Positions 25,139-35,239 of a stretch of DNA of 64,000 nucleotides are shown here, piece after piece (position 1 is the stretch's first letter; each line of letters opens with the position of its first letter). Origin of the DNA: Rhodococcus globerulus NBRC 14531. GTDB lineage: Bacteria > Actinomycetota > Actinomycetes > Mycobacteriales > Mycobacteriaceae. The notes beneath the pieces are model-generated. The model saw only the letters and a list, made by a program, of their open reading frames with translations, ran no database searches and was not told the origin of the DNA. Location of the stretch: positions 372,001 to 436,000 of the forward strand of contig NZ_BCWX01000002.1 in assembly GCF_001894805.1 (NCBI RefSeq). The letters run 5' to 3'. Both the position numbers and the translations under genes were made by a program.

Positions 25139-25648
25139 CTAGCGTCCCAGCGGTTTGAGTCGCAGCGGCCGGTCATGGATAAGGCCGAGCGGATCCAGGT
25201 AGGTGCGATCGCGTCGTAGCCCCCAATGGAGACAGGCGGCAACAGCGCAGCCTTCGTGCCCGGGCTCGAGAGTGCCGATTACCGTCCCGAGGCCAACGCG
25301 GTCGCCCGCCGATACCACTGCGGTGACAGGTTCGTATGTGGTGCGCAATCCGCCGATGTGGTCGATGGACACCACTGGTTTGCCGGCAACCTGTCCGGCG
25401 AACACCACAACCCCGGGTCCGGCGGCAACTACGGCCTGTCCGGTCGAACCGGCCAGGTCGACCCCGCGATGTCCGGGCAACCAGTTCTTTTCGGGGTTGT
25501 CGAAGGTCCTTTCCACTCGCGGCCTTGGCATGAGTGGCCAATCGAACCGGTCTGCGGCGTCGGCGAGAGTCGGCCCGGCGCCGATCGTCACGGCAGTAAC
25601 TCCGCACAGCACCAGGATTGTCCGGCGGATGGAATTCACTAGGGGCAT
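25139..25648 (-). CDS. Exported M23-family (LytM-like) peptidase homologue
   Basis: A 169-aa protein with an N-terminal signal ([25 protein letters not shown]). The lysostaphin-type domain has [11 protein letters not shown] (metal ligands His60 and Asp64), [23 protein letters not shown], and [15 protein letters not shown]. The usual HxH motif reads C-L-H here: His141 is present as ligand but the first, catalytic His is Cys139. It may therefore act as a regulator or wall-binding protein. An M23 homologue also lies beside rpsB in mycobacteria. Start at 25648 keeps the signal at the N-terminus; the frame continues upstream to 25954 without one. Confidence 0.8.
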   Translation of the reverse strand: MPLVNSIRRTILVLCGVTAVTIGAGPTLADAADRFDWPLMPRPRVERTFDNPEKNWLPGHRGVDLAGSTGQAVVAAGPGVVVFAGQVAGKPVVSIDHIGGLRTTYEPVTAVVSAGDRVGLGTVIGTLEPGHEGCAVAACLHWGLRRDRTYLDPLGLIHDRPLRLKPLGR

Positions 25649-25953
25649 CACTTCAGCCTGCAGTGCGCGTCCGCAGTGAAGGTGCAGATCAGGATGGTTT
25701 TCCACAGGTTCGGATTCCATCCACAGGTTTGATTCGGCACTGGCGTTGTAGTGCTGGTTATGGCATTGCGAGGCAAGGACGTACACTTGTCGAGCGGTCT
25801 GTGTTCGCACAGTCCGACTTCGCGCGCCCGCGCACGTTTTTTCGGCCTTCGGCTGGTCCTGTATTTCCGGATACGGGTCCGACGGCCGTGTGGGCGCCAG
25901 GGCGCAGTGCCACCGGCACCGCGCAGCAACCGAATGTGAAAGAGAGAACAACA
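25649..25953. other. 305-bp leader and promoter region of rpsB
   Basis: No gene. It lies between the divergent M23 gene and rpsB, so both promoters and a long rpsB 5' leader are expected here. GC-rich inverted segments in 25800-25920 could form structure in the leader, but I recognise no known ribosomal-protein leader motif. Confidence 0.5.
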
Positions 25954-26817
25954 ATGCCTGTTGTAACTATGCGACAGATGCTTGACAGCGGTACCCACTT
26001 CGGGCACCAGACCCGTCGTTGGAACCCGAAGATGAAGCGTTTCATCTTGACCGACCGCAACGGCATCTACATCATCGACCTCCAGCAGACGCTGACGTAC
26101 ATCGACAAGGCGTACGAGTTCGTCAAGGAGACCGTTGCCCACGGCGGCACCGTCCTCTTCGTCGGCACCAAGAAGCAGGCGCAGGAATCCATCGCTTCTG
26201 AGGCAACCCGCGTCGGGATGCCTTACGTCAACCAGCGCTGGCTCGGCGGCATGCTCACCAACTTCACCACCGTCCACAAGCGTCTCATCCGCCTCAAGGA
26301 GCTCGAGGCAATGGAGCAGACCGGTGGATTCGAAGGTCGCACCAAGAAGGAAATCCTCATGCTCACGCGTGAGATGACCAAGCTGGATCGCACCCTCGGT
26401 GGTATCCGCGACATGGCCAAGGTTCCTTCCGCTGTGTGGGTTGTCGACACCAACAAGGAGCACCTGGCAGTTGCCGAGGCTCGCAAGCTGAACATCCCGG
26501 TCATCGCGATCCTGGACACCAACTGCGATCCTGACCTCGTCGACTACCCGATCCCGGGCAACGACGACGCGATTCGCTCCGCAGCGCTGCTCACCAAGGT
26601 TGTCGCTTCCGCTGTGGCCGAAGGCCTGCAGGCGCGTGCCGGACTGAGCGCCGACAAGGACGCGAAGCCCGAGACCGGCGCTGGCGAGCCCCTCGCAGAG
26701 TGGGAGCAGGAACTGCTTTCACAGGCAGCTCCGGCCGCAGAAGCAGCTCCGGCTGCTGAAGCCCCCGCTGCAGAGGCTGAGGCCCCCGCCGCAGAGGCAC
26801 CGGCCACCGAGGCCTGA
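25954..26817 (+). CDS. rpsB: 30S ribosomal protein S2
   Basis: A 287-aa protein. Motifs: [57 protein letters not shown], and [20 protein letters not shown]. The last 45 residues are an Ala/Glu/Pro-rich repeat tail ([18 protein letters not shown]), an extension usual in actinobacterial S2. The ATG at 25954 is preceded by AAAGAGAG; the frame upstream is leader. It heads the rpsB-tsf transcript. Confidence 0.98.
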   Translation: MPVVTMRQMLDSGTHFGHQTRRWNPKMKRFILTDRNGIYIIDLQQTLTYIDKAYEFVKETVAHGGTVLFVGTKKQAQESIASEATRVGMPYVNQRWLGGMLTNFTTVHKRLIRLKELEAMEQTGGFEGRTKKEILMLTREMTKLDRTLGGIRDMAKVPSAVWVVDTNKEHLAVAEARKLNIPVIAILDTNCDPDLVDYPIPGNDDAIRSAALLTKVVASAVAEGLQARAGLSADKDAKPETGAGEPLAEWEQELLSQAAPAAEAAPAAEAPAAEAEAPAAEAPATEA

Positions 26818-26828
26818 TTCGTCGAAAC

Positions 26829-26861
26829 CGGCCCTGACCAGAGTTCCTGTGGTCAGGGCCG
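26829..26861 (+). terminator. Hairpin between rpsB and tsf
   Basis: A perfect 12-bp stem (26829-26840 with 26850-26861) and gttt tail after rpsB. It may reduce read-through into tsf, as S2 is needed in smaller amounts than EF-Ts. Confidence 0.8.
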
Positions 26862-26932
26862 TTTCACCGTTAGGCCCGTGCTTCATATTTAGTCCCTGGT
26901 CCGAAACAGACATATGAGGAGGCTCGCTAACC

Positions 26933-27760
26933 ATGGCGAACTACACCGCCGCTGACGTCAAGCGGCTCCGTGAGCTCACCGGCTCCGGAATGATGGCGTG
27001 CAAGAACGCACTCGTAGAATCCGATGGCGATTTCGACAAGGCTGTCGAGCAGTTGCGCATCAAGGGTGCAAAGGATGTCGGAAAGCGCGCAGAGCGCACC
27101 ACGGCTGAGGGTCTCGTTGTCGCCAAGGACGGCGTCATGATCGAGATCAACTGCGAGACCGACTTCGTTGCCAAGAACGAAGAGTTCATCAAGCTGGCCG
27201 ACGAGATCGTGACCGTCGCCGCTGCAGGTAAGCCTGCTGACCTCGCTGCCCTCAAGGCACTCGAGCTCGACGGCAAGACCATCGAGACCGTCATCGCCGA
27301 GCAGTCCGCGAAGATCGGCGAGAAGCTCGAACTGAGCCGCGTCGCAACATTCGACGGCCCCGTTGCCGTGTACCTGCACAAGCGCAGCTCCGACTTGCCG
27401 CCCGCTGTCGGCGTTCTCGTCGAGTACACCGGTGAAGGCGACGCTGCTGCTGAGGCCGCTCGCGGCGCTGCAATGCAGGTCGCAGCACTCAAGGCCAAGT
27501 ACGTCACGCGTGACGAGGTTCCCGAGGAGATCGTCGCTTCCGAGCGTCACATCGCCGAAGAGACCGCCCGCGCAGAGGGCAAGCCCGAGCAGGCTCTGCC
27601 GAAGATCATCGAAGGCCGCGTCAACGGTTTCTTCAAGGACGTCGTACTGACCGAGCAGTCTTCGGTTACGGATTCCAAGAAGACCGTCAAGGCGATCCTC
27701 GACGAGAACGGCGTGACCATCAAGCGCTTCGTGCGTTTCGAGGTCGGCGCCTCCGCTTAA
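26933..27760 (+). CDS. tsf: Elongation factor Ts
   Basis: A 275-aa protein. The UBA-like N-terminus has [21 protein letters not shown], followed by the family signature [14 protein letters not shown] (TDFVA motif contacting EF-Tu) and the dimer/core domain to [13 protein letters not shown]. It exchanges GDP for GTP on EF-Tu. ATG 26933 with GAGGAGG upstream. Length is standard for actinobacteria. Confidence 0.98.
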   Translation: MANYTAADVKRLRELTGSGMMACKNALVESDGDFDKAVEQLRIKGAKDVGKRAERTTAEGLVVAKDGVMIEINCETDFVAKNEEFIKLADEIVTVAAAGKPADLAALKALELDGKTIETVIAEQSAKIGEKLELSRVATFDGPVAVYLHKRSSDLPPAVGVLVEYTGEGDAAAEAARGAAMQVAALKAKYVTRDEVPEEIVASERHIAEETARAEGKPEQALPKIIEGRVNGFFKDVVLTEQSSVTDSKKTVKAILDENGVTIKRFVRFEVGASA

Positions 27761-27770
27761 TCCGGAGCCC

Positions 27771-27825
27771 GTGCACATGGACCCCGCCAGAAGAGCAATG
27801 CTCATCCGGCGGGGTCTACGTGTAC
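27771..27825 (+). terminator. Long hairpin after tsf
   Basis: gaccccgcc (27780-27788) pairs with ggcggggtc (27808-27816), extended outward by imperfect pairing of gtgcacatg with tacgtgtac. It lies 10 bp after the tsf stop, separating rpsB-tsf from pyrH-frr. Confidence 0.75.
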
Positions 27826-27957
27826 CTGGGGCCTCCGATGAGGCAGGATAAGAGTGCCTTCGGGAGCAGTCCCGGAAGATTGTTGTGTCGCCGGATCAAG
27901 TCGGCGATCGAATAAGGACTTATGGCCTACGGGTCTTGTATCGAACTGAGGAGAACA

Positions 27958-28686
27958 ATGTCCGAACCAGCCAACGAACGTCCAGGATTCAAGCGGGTCC
28001 TGCTCAAACTCGGCGGCGAAATGTTCGGAGGCGGCAAGGTCGGACTCGACCCCGACGTGGTCACGAAGGTGGCTGAACAAATCGCGGAGGTCGTTCGATC
28101 AGGCGTGCAGGTAGCTGTGGTCATCGGCGGCGGTAACTTCTTCCGCGGCGCCGAACTGCAGCAGCGCGGACTCGACCGCGCGCGTTCCGATTACATGGGC
28201 ATGCTCGGCACGGTCATGAACTGCCTGGCTCTGCAGGATTTCCTGGAGAAGGAAGGCGTCGACACCCGAGTGCAGACCGCGATCACGATGGGACAGGTTG
28301 CCGAGCCGTACCTGCCCCTGCGCGCACGCAGGCACCTCGAGAAGGGCCGCGTTGTCATCTTCGGTGCGGGTATGGGAATGCCGTATTTCTCCACCGACAC
28401 CACCGCCGCGCAGCGCGCTCTGGAAATCGGTGCCGAGGTTGTTCTGATGGCAAAGGGCGTCGACGGCGTTTTCACCGCGGACCCGCGTCTCGATCCGACG
28501 GCAACGATGTACGACCAGATCACGCACCGCGAGGTCATCGAGCGGGAACTCAAGGTTGCCGACGCCACTGCGTTCAGCCTGTGCATGGACAACTCGATGC
28601 CGATCATGGTGTTCAACCTTCTTACCGAGGGCAATATCGCACGTGCGGTGTCCGGTGAGAAGATCGGAACACTGGTCAAGTCGTGA
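27958..28686 (+). CDS. pyrH: UMP kinase
   Basis: A 242-aa amino-acid-kinase-fold protein: [13 protein letters not shown] (phosphate loop), [41 protein letters not shown] and [16 protein letters not shown] are PyrH signatures. It makes UDP from UMP and ATP and feeds pyrimidine synthesis. The start is ATG 27958 (GAGGAG upstream), not the in-frame ATG at 27922. frr follows 70 bp later. Confidence 0.97.
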   Translation: MSEPANERPGFKRVLLKLGGEMFGGGKVGLDPDVVTKVAEQIAEVVRSGVQVAVVIGGGNFFRGAELQQRGLDRARSDYMGMLGTVMNCLALQDFLEKEGVDTRVQTAITMGQVAEPYLPLRARRHLEKGRVVIFGAGMGMPYFSTDTTAAQRALEIGAEVVLMAKGVDGVFTADPRLDPTATMYDQITHREVIERELKVADATAFSLCMDNSMPIMVFNLLTEGNIARAVSGEKIGTLVKS

Positions 28687-28756
28687 GCGACTCCCACGAT
28701 CCGCTCGAAAATTCGACAGTGAACGACATGAATCAGAACGACATGGAGGAACAGCC

Positions 28757-29314
28757 GTGATTGATGAAGCGCTCTTCGAAGCCGAAGAAAAGATGGAAAA
28801 GGCTGTCGCGGTAGCCAAGGACGATCTCGGCTCGGTACGCACCGGCCGCGCTAACCCGGGCATGTTCTCTCGTATCGTGATCGACTACTACGGTTCGATC
28901 ACTCCGATCACGCAGCTCGCGAGCATCAACGTTCCCGAGGCGCGCATGGTGATCGTGAAGCCGTACGAGTCTTCACAGCTGAACGCCATCGAGACGGCCA
29001 TCCGCAACTCGGACCTCGGCGTCAACCCGTCCAACGACGGCAGCATCATTCGCATTTCGGTTCCGCAGCTCACGGAAGAGCGTCGTCGCGAGCTCGTGAA
29101 GCAGGCCAAGTCGAAGGGTGAGGATTCCAAGGTCACGCTCCGCAACATTCGTCGCAAGGCGATGGACGAGCTCAGCCGGATCCAGAAGGACGGCGATGCA
29201 GGCGAGGACGAAGTCGGCCGCGCAGAGAAGGAACTCGACAAGACCACGGCCAAGTACGTGCACACTGTCGAGGAACTGGTCAAGCACAAGGAATCGGAGT
29301 TGATGGAGGTCTAG
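28757..29314 (+). CDS. frr: Ribosome recycling factor
   Basis: A 185-aa protein: [35 protein letters not shown] at the start (shown in parts: [10 protein letters not shown] is diagnostic), [35 protein letters not shown], then a long helical end. It splits post-termination ribosomes with EF-G. The start is GTG 28757 with GGAGG upstream; ATG codons further up belong to an unrelated frame overlapping pyrH. Confidence 0.97.
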   Translation: MIDEALFEAEEKMEKAVAVAKDDLGSVRTGRANPGMFSRIVIDYYGSITPITQLASINVPEARMVIVKPYESSQLNAIETAIRNSDLGVNPSNDGSIIRISVPQLTEERRRELVKQAKSKGEDSKVTLRNIRRKAMDELSRIQKDGDAGEDEVGRAEKELDKTTAKYVHTVEELVKHKESELMEV

Positions 29315-29363
29315 ACCTCCTCGCTTTCGTGTTTGTCGGTCGGTAGCAGATCAGGGAGTTTGG

Positions 29364-30260
29364 GTGCACGCACAAGAGGGAACCGCCGGCGGTCCCGTCA
29401 CGGACGGGCCGACGGGGGGCGCTGTTGGCGCGCAGCCGCCGAAGTCGAAGGCGGGCAGGAATCTTCCCGCCGCCATCGGCGTCGGAGTTGGTCTCGGCGC
29501 ATTGGTCATCGGGACACTGATCTTCCTGCCGCCGGGCTGGATTGCCGTCGTGGCGATTGCGATGTTCATCGCGACGTGGGAAGTTGCGACACGGCTTCGG
29601 GAAGCGGACATCGAAGTTCCACGGATCCCGTTGCTTGTCGGCGGTCAGGCAACGATCTGGCTCGGCTGGCCATGGGGCCCGGTTGGCGTGATCGGCGCTT
29701 TCACCGCCACGGTTCTGGTGTGCATGGTGTGGCGCCTTTTCGATCACGGACTCAAAGCCACTCCGAAGAATTTCCTGCGGGACACGTCGATCACGGTGTT
29801 CGTGTTGGCGTGGATCCCGCTCTTGGCGTCGTTCGGCGCTCTGATGGTTCTCGAAGACGACGGACCCGGTCGCGTGTTCGTCCTCATGATCGGCGTCGTG
29901 TGTTCCGACGTCGGTGGCTACGCCGCAGGCGTTCTGTTCGGGAAGCACCCCATGGTCCCGGCGGTCAGCCCGAAGAAATCCTGGGAGGGTTTCGCGGGGT
30001 CGATGATCTTCTGCGTAATCGGCAGCCTGCTGTCGGTGACGCTGATTCTCGACGCCAATTCGATGATCGGTGTCCTGCTCGGCGTTGTTCTGGTCATCGT
30101 CGCCACGGTCGGTGACCTCATCGAGTCGCAGGTCAAACGCGAACTCGGAATCAAGGACATGGGCACGCTCCTGCCCGGTCACGGCGGCATCATGGACCGT
30201 CTGGACTCGCTGTTACCGTCCGCATTCGTGACCTGGTTGATCCTGTACGCACTCGTGTGA
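29364..30260 (+). CDS. cdsA: Phosphatidate cytidylyltransferase
   Basis: A 298-aa polytopic protein with an N-terminal Gly/Pro-rich cytoplasmic tail and about eight membrane spans. The CdsA signature is at the C-terminus: SPKKSWEGFAGS and KRELGIKDMGTLLPGHGGIMDR. It makes CDP-diacylglycerol, the precursor of phosphatidylinositol, cardiolipin and phosphatidylethanolamine. Start GTG 29364 with CAGGGAG upstream. The stop overlaps the next gene start (GTGTGA). Confidence 0.96.
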   Translation: MHAQEGTAGGPVTDGPTGGAVGAQPPKSKAGRNLPAAIGVGVGLGALVIGTLIFLPPGWIAVVAIAMFIATWEVATRLREADIEVPRIPLLVGGQATIWLGWPWGPVGVIGAFTATVLVCMVWRLFDHGLKATPKNFLRDTSITVFVLAWIPLLASFGALMVLEDDGPGRVFVLMIGVVCSDVGGYAAGVLFGKHPMVPAVSPKKSWEGFAGSMIFCVIGSLLSVTLILDANSMIGVLLGVVLVIVATVGDLIESQVKRELGIKDMGTLLPGHGGIMDRLDSLLPSAFVTWLILYALV

Positions 30261-30976
30261 TCGAACGCAGCGTGACACCGATTCCCAGTCCGAATATCTG
30301 GCATTGGCCCGACGTGTACGAGGTGGAGAATCGTGCGCAGGACGTCGACGGCGCAATCTGGACGGCGATGCGTGCGGCTGTGGACTGGGCGGATCGTGAC
30401 GTCGTGGACGTCGGCTGTGGGGCCGGTTTTCATCTGCCAGAGTTCGCGCGCACTGCGCGCCGGGTGGTCGGGGTCGAGCCGCACACGCCTTTGGTGCGAT
30501 TGGCCCAGGATCGAACTCGCGACGACGCGAAGATCGACGTCGTTGCCGGGTCTGCCGAGTCGACCGGTCTGGCGGATTCGTCCGTCGATGTCGTTCATGC
30601 GCGCACGGCGTACTTCTTCGGGAAGGGCTGTGGCCGGGGCATCGCCGAGGCGATGCGAATCCTCAGGCCCGGGGGCGCATTGGTGATTGTCGATCTCGAT
30701 GTCGGTGCGTCGCCGTACGGCGACTGGATGCGGGCCGATCTGCCCAAGTACGACCCGGCCGCAGTGGAAGCATTCTTCGAGGCTCAGGGATTTTCACTGA
30801 GCCGGGCTGACACCCGATGGGAATTTCGGAATCGGGACGATATGCGCAAGGTTCTCGGGATCGAATTCACCGAGAAAACTGCAGCGCGCGCGTTCTCGTC
30901 GGTGTCGGGTTTGTCGTTCCCGGTGCGCTATCGCGTGCACGTCCGATTCAAGCCGCGATCGTTGGAATTGCTGTGA
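30257..30976 (+). CDS. Class I SAM-dependent methyltransferase
   Basis: A 239-aa protein. Motif I is VVDVGCGAGFHLPEFA near residue 50, motif II VVGVEPHTPLVRLA, and the post-II acidic loop VDVVHARTAYFFGKGCGRGIAEAMRILRPG (in part) matches the Methyltransf_11 family. It is coupled to cdsA by a 4-bp overlap, which might hint at a lipid substrate, but substrate is not predictable. Start GTG 30257. Confidence 0.85.
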   Translation: MIERSVTPIPSPNIWHWPDVYEVENRAQDVDGAIWTAMRAAVDWADRDVVDVGCGAGFHLPEFARTARRVVGVEPHTPLVRLAQDRTRDDAKIDVVAGSAESTGLADSSVDVVHARTAYFFGKGCGRGIAEAMRILRPGGALVIVDLDVGASPYGDWMRADLPKYDPAAVEAFFEAQGFSLSRADTRWEFRNRDDMRKVLGIEFTEKTAARAFSSVSGLSFPVRYRVHVRFKPRSLELL

Positions 30977-30995
30977 ATCTCTTCAGAAAGTCGCA

Positions 30996-31030
30996 CGTCA
31001 GGCGCTCTTCATGAGCATGAGCGCCTGACG
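30996..31030. terminator. Bidirectional terminator between methyltransferase and CitE-like gene
   Basis: A perfect 12-bp stem (cgtcaggcgctc 30996-31007 with 31019-31030) and an 11-base loop lie between convergent genes. Confidence 0.85.
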
Positions 31031-31061
31031 CATTCTGCACCGATTCAGAACTATGCCGAAA

Positions 31062-31916
31062 TTAGTTCTGAGTCGGGATGTGGAAGAGGGTTGCCAGGGC
31101 GTGAATCTTCTTTGCCTTGGCCAGCCGCGGCAGGTCACTGCCATCACGTACGCGTGAGCCGTCCTCACCGAGATCGTCGATGACGTCCTGGGCCCAGGCG
31201 GCGTCGGCAACGGAGGGGCTCAAACCTGTGTTGACGGGTTCTGTTTGTGCCGGCGTCATGCAGAGCTTGCCTGCCATTCCGAGTGACAGCGTGATCGCAC
31301 AATCGCGCGACAGCAGATCAAGGTCGGTACCCAACGTCGGGCCGTCGATGGGAGCGGCGATCCGGGCGGCACGGCTCGCGATGGTGAGCCGTGAGCGGGG
31401 ATAGGACATGGATGTGGGGGAGTCGTCCATCCCGGTGTCGCGGCGGAAGTCGCCACTACCGAATGCCAGTCGGAACGTGCCCTCGGTTCGAGCGATTTCC
31501 GGTGCTGCCTCCAGTCCGACTGCCGATTCGACGAGAGCAAGAATCTTCGTGCCCTCTGGGAGGCGTTCGGCGGTGGCGTCTACCTGCTGACCGCTTTCGG
31601 TCTTCGCGAGCATGACGCCTTCGAGCCCTTGGAGGCCGGACAGCGCGGCGAGGTCCTCTTCCCAGAAGGGTGTGGTGGCGTCGTTGATACGCACCCAGGC
31701 ACGGGCATGCCCGCTCAGGAACGCGACGACGTCTTCTCGGGCCTTCGGCTTGTGTGCCGGGGTGACCGCGTCCTCGACATCGAGAATCACGGCATCTGCA
31801 GCGCTGTTCAGCGCGGCGGTGAAGGTGTCCGGTTTGGACGCGGGGACAAGTAGCCAGGATCGCGCTTGTTCAGGTGCGATCCGCATGGTCACAGGTCTCT
31901 CCATGTGAGTGGTCAC
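31062..31916 (-). CDS. CitE-like HpcH/HpaI aldolase/citrate lyase family protein
   Basis: A 284-aa TIM-barrel lyase homologue: WLLVPASKPDTFTAAL, DAVILDVEDAVTPAHK (acidic metal site), RAWVRINDATTPFW, GVMLAKTESG, LALVESAVGLEAAPEIA and FRLAFGSGDFRRDTG. CitE-like stand-alone proteins act on malyl-, citramalyl- or related CoA thioesters; citrate lyase alpha and gamma subunit genes are absent, so it is not classical citrate lyase. Start GTG 31916 has GGAAAGG seven bases upstream. Confidence 0.87.
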   Translation of the reverse strand: MTTHMERPVTMRIAPEQARSWLLVPASKPDTFTAALNSAADAVILDVEDAVTPAHKPKAREDVVAFLSGHARAWVRINDATTPFWEEDLAALSGLQGLEGVMLAKTESGQQVDATAERLPEGTKILALVESAVGLEAAPEIARTEGTFRLAFGSGDFRRDTGMDDSPTSMSYPRSRLTIASRAARIAAPIDGPTLGTDLDLLSRDCAITLSLGMAGKLCMTPAQTEPVNTGLSPSVADAAWAQDVIDDLGEDGSRVRDGSDLPRLAKAKKIHALATLFHIPTQN

Positions 31917-31999
31917 AGCAGGTCCTTTCCGGTGATTTGTACGACACCAATGATGCCTGGCAGACCACCGATCGACCCAATTGCGTAACTAGATTTCAG

Positions 32000-32410
32000 T
32001 CACAGCTGACGTTTGGCCGCGCGGCGAATCTGAACAATCCGGACACCGCCGGCAAGGGCCATGATGAGGGCGCCGGCAATCGCCGCCAGCAGGATGGTGA
32101 TCCCGAGTGGGAAATCCAGTTGCCACGCCAGGATTTCGACCGACACGTTCTCGAGATTCTGCAGGATGAAGACAAGTAGCAGGATCAGCACAATTGCACC
32201 GATGACCAGGCCAACCCACGTTGTTGCCGCGCGAGTTCGGTCGGTGACGGCAGTTCCGGTGGGAGTCGGCGTGGGTTCTACTGGCGGCGCCGGGTCGTGT
32301 TTCTCCACGGCCGCCGTGTCATCGGTGGCGGGGAGTTGTGGGTCGGATCCGAACCCGTCGGCGGGTCCGTACACGGGTGCGTTCGAGGGATCCTCTGGTG
32401 TGCTCGACAT
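32000..32410 (-). CDS. LapA-domain (DUF1049) membrane protein
   Basis: A 136-aa protein: a Pro/Thr/Asp-rich disordered N-terminus (about 65 residues), then two membrane helices TWVGLVIGAIVLILLLVFIL and LGITILLAAIAGALIMALAG linked by QNLENVSVEILAWQLDFP, the LapA/DUF1049 pattern. In E. coli LapA helps assemble LPS; here a role in envelope organisation is only a guess. Start ATG 32410 excludes six upstream codons of weak support. Confidence 0.87.
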   Translation of the reverse strand: MSSTPEDPSNAPVYGPADGFGSDPQLPATDDTAAVEKHDPAPPVEPTPTPTGTAVTDRTRAATTWVGLVIGAIVLILLLVFILQNLENVSVEILAWQLDFPLGITILLAAIAGALIMALAGGVRIVQIRRAAKRQL

Positions 32411-32512
32411 GAGTTGATCATCACGCAAGAAGCACGAACATGCACGGGTTCTCGGCGCTCAATCGGGCCGAAGTAGGGGTGAACGCCAAATCAATGGGAG
32501 AATGGTGTAACT

Positions 32513-33622
32513 ATGGCTGCCTCTCTTCCCCTCGTTTTCAATGCACCCAAGCGCGGAATGCCTCCTCGGCACCTCGCTGACCTCGACTCCGACGAGCGCA
32601 AAGAGGCGGTCAAGGAGCTCGGGTTACCGGCATTCCGGGCCGATCAGATCGCCCGCCAGTACTACGCCCGCCTCGAAGCTGATCCCGAGAAGATGACGGA
32701 TCTGCCCGCAGCGGTGCGCGAGAAGGTGGGGGACTCGCTCTTCCCGAGGTTGCTGACACCCGTCAAGCATCTCGCGTGCGATGCCGGCGATACTCGCAAG
32801 ACGCTATGGAAGGCGCACGACGGCACGCTTCTCGAGAGCGTCCTCATGCGGTACCCGGATCGCGCGACGCTGTGCATCTCCAGCCAAGCCGGCTGCGGAA
32901 TGGCCTGCCCGTTCTGCGCCACCGGTCAGGGCGGCCTCGATCGCAACCTGTCGACGGCGGAAATCGTCGACCAGGTTCGCGACGCTGCTGCTGCCATGCG
33001 CGACGGTGAAATTGCGGGCGGACCCGGCCGTCTCTCCAATGTCGTCTTCATGGGCATGGGTGAACCGCTGGCCAACTACAAGCGTGTTGTCGCGGCCGTG
33101 CGTCGCATCACGTCACCGGCGCCGGACGGACTCGGACTGTCTCAGCGATCCGTCACCGTGTCGACGGTCGGCCTGGCCCCGGCAATCCGCAAACTCGCCG
33201 ACGAAGGCCTGAGCGTCACGCTGGCGGTGTCCTTGCACACTCCTGACGACGAACTGCGCGACACCTTGGTACCGGTCAACAACCGGTGGTCGGTGGCTGA
33301 GGTTCTGCAGGCTGCGCGGTACTACGCAGATCAGACCGGCCGCCGTGTGTCGATCGAATACGCGATGATCAAGAACGTCAACGATCAGCCGTGGCGCGCG
33401 GACATGCTCGGAAAGAAACTCAAGAAGGCACTCGGAGGACTGGTTCACGTCAACCTGATTCCGCTGAACCCGACTCCGGGAAGTGAATGGGACGCGAGCC
33501 CGAAGGACGTCGAGCGGGAGTTTGTTCGCCGCGTCATCGCGCAGGGTGTGTCCTGCACGGTCCGCGACACCCGCGGCCAGGAAATCGCTGCCGCCTGTGG
33601 TCAGTTGGCTGCTGAAAACTGA
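32513..33622 (+). CDS. rlmN: 23S rRNA (adenine-2503-C2) methyltransferase RlmN
   Basis: A 369-aa radical SAM enzyme. The CxxxCxxC cluster is Cys128, Cys132, Cys135 ([12 protein letters not shown]). [29 protein letters not shown] and [13 protein letters not shown] are RlmN segments, and the C-terminal [21 protein letters not shown] holds the Cys that takes part in methyl transfer. It methylates A2503 of 23S rRNA and A37 of some tRNAs. ATG 32513; terminator follows. Confidence 0.97.
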   Translation: MAASLPLVFNAPKRGMPPRHLADLDSDERKEAVKELGLPAFRADQIARQYYARLEADPEKMTDLPAAVREKVGDSLFPRLLTPVKHLACDAGDTRKTLWKAHDGTLLESVLMRYPDRATLCISSQAGCGMACPFCATGQGGLDRNLSTAEIVDQVRDAAAAMRDGEIAGGPGRLSNVVFMGMGEPLANYKRVVAAVRRITSPAPDGLGLSQRSVTVSTVGLAPAIRKLADEGLSVTLAVSLHTPDDELRDTLVPVNNRWSVAEVLQAARYYADQTGRRVSIEYAMIKNVNDQPWRADMLGKKLKKALGGLVHVNLIPLNPTPGSEWDASPKDVEREFVRRVIAQGVSCTVRDTRGQEIAAACGQLAAEN

Positions 33623-33633
33623 AGTACCGCAAC

Positions 33634-33672
33634 AAAAAACCTCCACGAACTCGAATTTCGTGGAGGTTTTTT
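33634..33672. terminator. Strong bidirectional terminator after rlmN
   Basis: A perfect 16-bp stem (33634-33649 with 33657-33672) flanked by A6 and T-rich tracts, so it works for rlmN and for the convergent DUF2631 gene. Confidence 0.95.
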
Positions 33673-33684
33673 TGTCTGCGTTGG

Positions 33685-33954
33685 TTATCGCGGGTGGCGA
33701 CGGACGATCACGTCACGGATCAAGACGATCGCCATCAAAGCGGCGGTACCGATCAGCCACAGGTCTTCGACCTTGCCACTGTGATTGCCGATGATCATCA
33801 GGAGCAGGAATGCCGTGAAGAACCATCCGGCGATACGGAAAGTCTTGAGGCTTTCACCACTCCACCCCCATGCGGCAGAGGGAACCTCGGCCTCATCGAC
33901 ATGTGAGACCACGACGGGGGCGCTGGACTTGACGTCCAACTGGGTATCGGCCAC
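33685..33954 (-). CDS. Small membrane protein, DUF2631 family
   Basis: An 89-aa protein with two membrane spans ([32 protein letters not shown]), a conserved WGWSGES segment before them, and a basic RRHPR tail. It matches the actinobacterial DUF2631 proteins found next to dxr. Start is GTG 33954 with AGGAGG upstream. Function unknown. Confidence 0.82.
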   Translation of the reverse strand: MADTQLDVKSSAPVVVSHVDEAEVPSAAWGWSGESLKTFRIAGWFFTAFLLLMIIGNHSGKVEDLWLIGTAALMAIVLIRDVIVRRHPR

Positions 33955-34074
33955 GGTCGATCCTCCTGCTCAATAGGTTGCACTACTGCTCAATATGGTG
34001 GCATACGACCGACCGTCGTACGTAGTGGGGCGTCGATAAGGTTGTTCTCAGGTGTTATCGGCAACAATGGATGC

Positions 34075-35232
34075 GTGCAGGAAACCACACCCACCCGCGT
34101 CCTTCTCCTCGGCAGCACCGGTTCCATCGGTACACAGGCCTTGGAAGTCATCGCAGCCAACCCCGAACGGTTCGAGGTGGTCGGCTTGGCTGCGGGTGGC
34201 AACAACGTCGAGTTGTTGTCCGAGCAGATCAGGGCGACTGGCGTTACCGAGGTTGCGGTGGCGAATCCGGACGCCGCCGCCGCGCTCGACGGCGTAACTG
34301 CTCGATCGGGGCCGTCGGCCGCGGCGGAACTGGTTCGCGCCAGTGGAGCCGACGTTGTCCTCAACGCGTTGGTGGGATCACTAGGTCTGGAACCGACGCT
34401 GGCCGCTTTGGAGTCTGGCGCGCGACTGGCGCTGGCCAACAAAGAATCGCTGGTTGCGGGCGGCGCACTGGTGACCAAGGCCGCCGCACCCGGTCAGATC
34501 GTTCCGGTGGACTCCGAACATTCGGCACTGGCACAGTGCCTTCGCGGTGGCACAGCAGACGAGGTGTCTCGCCTGATTCTCACCGCATCCGGTGGTCCGT
34601 TCCGTGGATGGAGTGCCGATGCTCTTGAATCCGTGACACCCGAGCAGGCCGGTGCCCATCCCACGTGGTCGATGGGCCCGATGAACACACTCAACTCGGC
34701 GACGTTGGTGAACAAGGGGCTCGAATTGATCGAGACCAACCTTCTGTTCGGGATCGACTACGACCGCATCGACGTCACTGTCCATCCGCAGTCGATCGTG
34801 CACTCGATGGTCACGTTCCTCGACGGCTCCACCTTGGCGCAGGCCAGCCCGCCGGACATGAAACTCCCCATTGCGCTGGCACTGGGGTGGCCCGATCGGA
34901 TTTCCGGTGCGGCATCGGCGTGCGATTTCACGAAGGCATCCACGTGGGAGTTCGAACCCCTCGACGAGACGGTCTTTCCCGCAGTCGCGTTGGCTCGTAG
35001 CGCGGGCAAGGCGGGCGGCTGTTTCACCGCGATCTACAACGCCGCCAACGAAGTTGCCGCGCAGGCATTTCTCGACGGCGTCATCACGTTCCCCACAATC
35101 GTCCGGACAGTGTCGGCAGTTCTCGACGACGCGTCGGAGTGGTCCGCAGAACCGACTACCGTAGACGACGTTCTGGCCGCAGACGGCTGGGCACGCACAC
35201 GCGCGCGTCAGCTCGTGAAGCAGGAGGGCTAG
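34075..35232 (+). CDS. dxr: 1-deoxy-D-xylulose 5-phosphate reductoisomerase
   Basis: A 385-aa protein. The NADPH motif [18 protein letters not shown] opens the fold; [28 protein letters not shown] (metal Asp and Glu), [11 protein letters not shown] and [18 protein letters not shown] are DXR signatures. It makes MEP in the non-mevalonate isoprenoid pathway, with ispG 1.3 kb downstream. GTG 34075 is preferred over the TTG at 34042 because the family begins close to the nucleotide motif. Confidence 0.97.
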   Translation: MQETTPTRVLLLGSTGSIGTQALEVIAANPERFEVVGLAAGGNNVELLSEQIRATGVTEVAVANPDAAAALDGVTARSGPSAAAELVRASGADVVLNALVGSLGLEPTLAALESGARLALANKESLVAGGALVTKAAAPGQIVPVDSEHSALAQCLRGGTADEVSRLILTASGGPFRGWSADALESVTPEQAGAHPTWSMGPMNTLNSATLVNKGLELIETNLLFGIDYDRIDVTVHPQSIVHSMVTFLDGSTLAQASPPDMKLPIALALGWPDRISGAASACDFTKASTWEFEPLDETVFPAVALARSAGKAGGCFTAIYNAANEVAAQAFLDGVITFPTIVRTVSAVLDDASEWSAEPTTVDDVLAADGWARTRARQLVKQEG

Positions 35233-35239
35233 AGCTTCC

